DNA from: an uncultured bacterium
GTDB lineage: Bacteria; Cyanobacteriota; Vampirovibrionia; Gastranaerophilales; Gastranaerophilaceae
NCBI GenBank assembly: GCA_949035555.1
Contig: CAROLD010000025.1
Location: 1 to 23,534, forward strand
Reading direction: 5' to 3'
Length of the DNA stretch: 23,534 nucleotides
This document shows positions 23,124 to 23,534 of this stretch, piece after piece (position 1 is the first letter of the stretch; each line of letters begins with the position of its first letter). Under the pieces are notes generated by a model, which searched no databases, was not told the DNA's origin, and saw nothing but the letters and a program-made list of their open reading frames with translations. The position numbers and the translations under genes were made by a program.

Positions 23124-23156
23124 TGTAAGTAGTAGTGTGAAAGGTTATAGTGTTTT

Positions 23157-23534
23157 ATGGCATTCAGTGATATTGCAACAGTCGGATTTGCGATAAGAAA
23201 CATCGATAAGACCACATCAGGAGATTTGGGCAGACTTCCTGTGGCTGTAGGTCAGACAGTAAATGCTATTAAAGCAGGCGCACAATTTGATAATATTTTC
23301 TCAAAAGGAACTAAAAAAGTAATAACTGCTTGCGATGACCTTGCAAAATCTGATAAGGTTTTTAACGGAATTTCTAAAAGTGTGAAATTCGTCAGCAACA
23401 ATATTAATCCGTTAATTGTTGCATCAAGCGGCTTGAAAGTTGCTCTTGCAAAAAAAGAAGACCGCAAAAAGGTTCTTATAGCTGAAGCAGGATGTGTTGC
23501 AGGTATGTTCTTAGGTGAAGGCTGGATGAAAAAA
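23157..23534 (+). CDS. unknown protein, 5' part (cut by window edge)
   Basis: An uninterrupted reading frame of 126 codons starts at ATG 23157 (MAFSDIATVGFAIRNIDK) and is open at the window's right end. A weak AAAGG site lies about 12 bases upstream. The visible part is helical and rich in Ala, Lys and Val, with mildly hydrophobic stretches (NPLIVASSGLKVAL and VLIAEAGCVAGMFLG) that could contact a membrane. I do not recognise the family. It is separated from the nuclease gene by about 100 AT-rich bases and may be an independent unit. Confidence 0.7.
   Translation, partial: MAFSDIATVGFAIRNIDKTTSGDLGRLPVAVGQTVNAIKAGAQFDNIFSKGTKKVITACDDLAKSDKVFNGISKSVKFVSNNINPLIVASSGLKVALAKKEDRKKVLIAEAGCVAGMFLGEGWMKK

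Overview
The window is AT-rich bacterial chromosome with tightly packed genes. No rRNA, tRNA, CRISPR array, insertion sequence or phage gene was seen. The best guess for the source is a gut-type non-photosynthetic cyanobacterial relative (Melainabacteria/Vampirovibrionia, Gastranaerophilales-like). This rests on the low GC, a Ycf45/SpoIIIAA-like ATPase with an R3H domain, a fused ribBA, a split glycine decarboxylase gene, and several lineage-specific-looking proteins with a short hydrophobic-x-Phe-Gly motif near the N-terminus. It is an inference; a low-GC Firmicute is the main alternative.

Layout. At 1-1427 (minus strand) lie rpsA (cut by the window edge) and, just upstream of it, ispH with its own promoter. 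At 1552-5965 (minus) are two unrecognised genes: a 1184-residue protein with internal duplications and a 255-residue probably exported protein, the latter behind a near-consensus promoter. At 6169-8906 (minus) is a gcvT-gcvH-gcvPA operon that stops without gcvPB. At 9081-10697 (minus) is the R3H/AAA ATPase. At 11046-13894 (plus) ribE and ribBA are translationally coupled and followed by a two-domain GNAT acetyltransferase. At 13940-15061 (plus) is a Gln/Asn-rich protein with a possible FliK-like C-terminal domain, whose stop codon overlaps that of a convergent gene. At 15058-18048 (minus) are a RelA/SpoT-domain protein with a large insertion, a small unknown gene, and a DnaJ-like co-chaperone whose ribosome binding site sits inside a perfect 13-bp hairpin. 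At 18182-18406 (minus) is a small winged-helix protein with a strong terminator. At 18551-23057 (plus) a very large double UvrD-type helicase overlaps a PD-(D/E)XK iron-sulfur nuclease. A truncated unknown gene runs off the right edge.

How the genes work together. The gcv genes encode the T, H and P-alpha parts of the glycine cleavage system and need a P-beta subunit from elsewhere. RibE and RibBA cover the committed and final steps of riboflavin synthesis; ribD and ribH are not here. The helicase and nuclease look like one functional unit resembling AddAB/RecBCD, with an inactivated helicase half and an active half on one chain and the nuclease as a separate protein. The RelA/SpoT-like protein and its small downstream partner form a candidate alarmone or toxin-type module. 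The most notable items are this pair, the helicase-nuclease pair, and the hairpin in front of the DnaJ-like gene.
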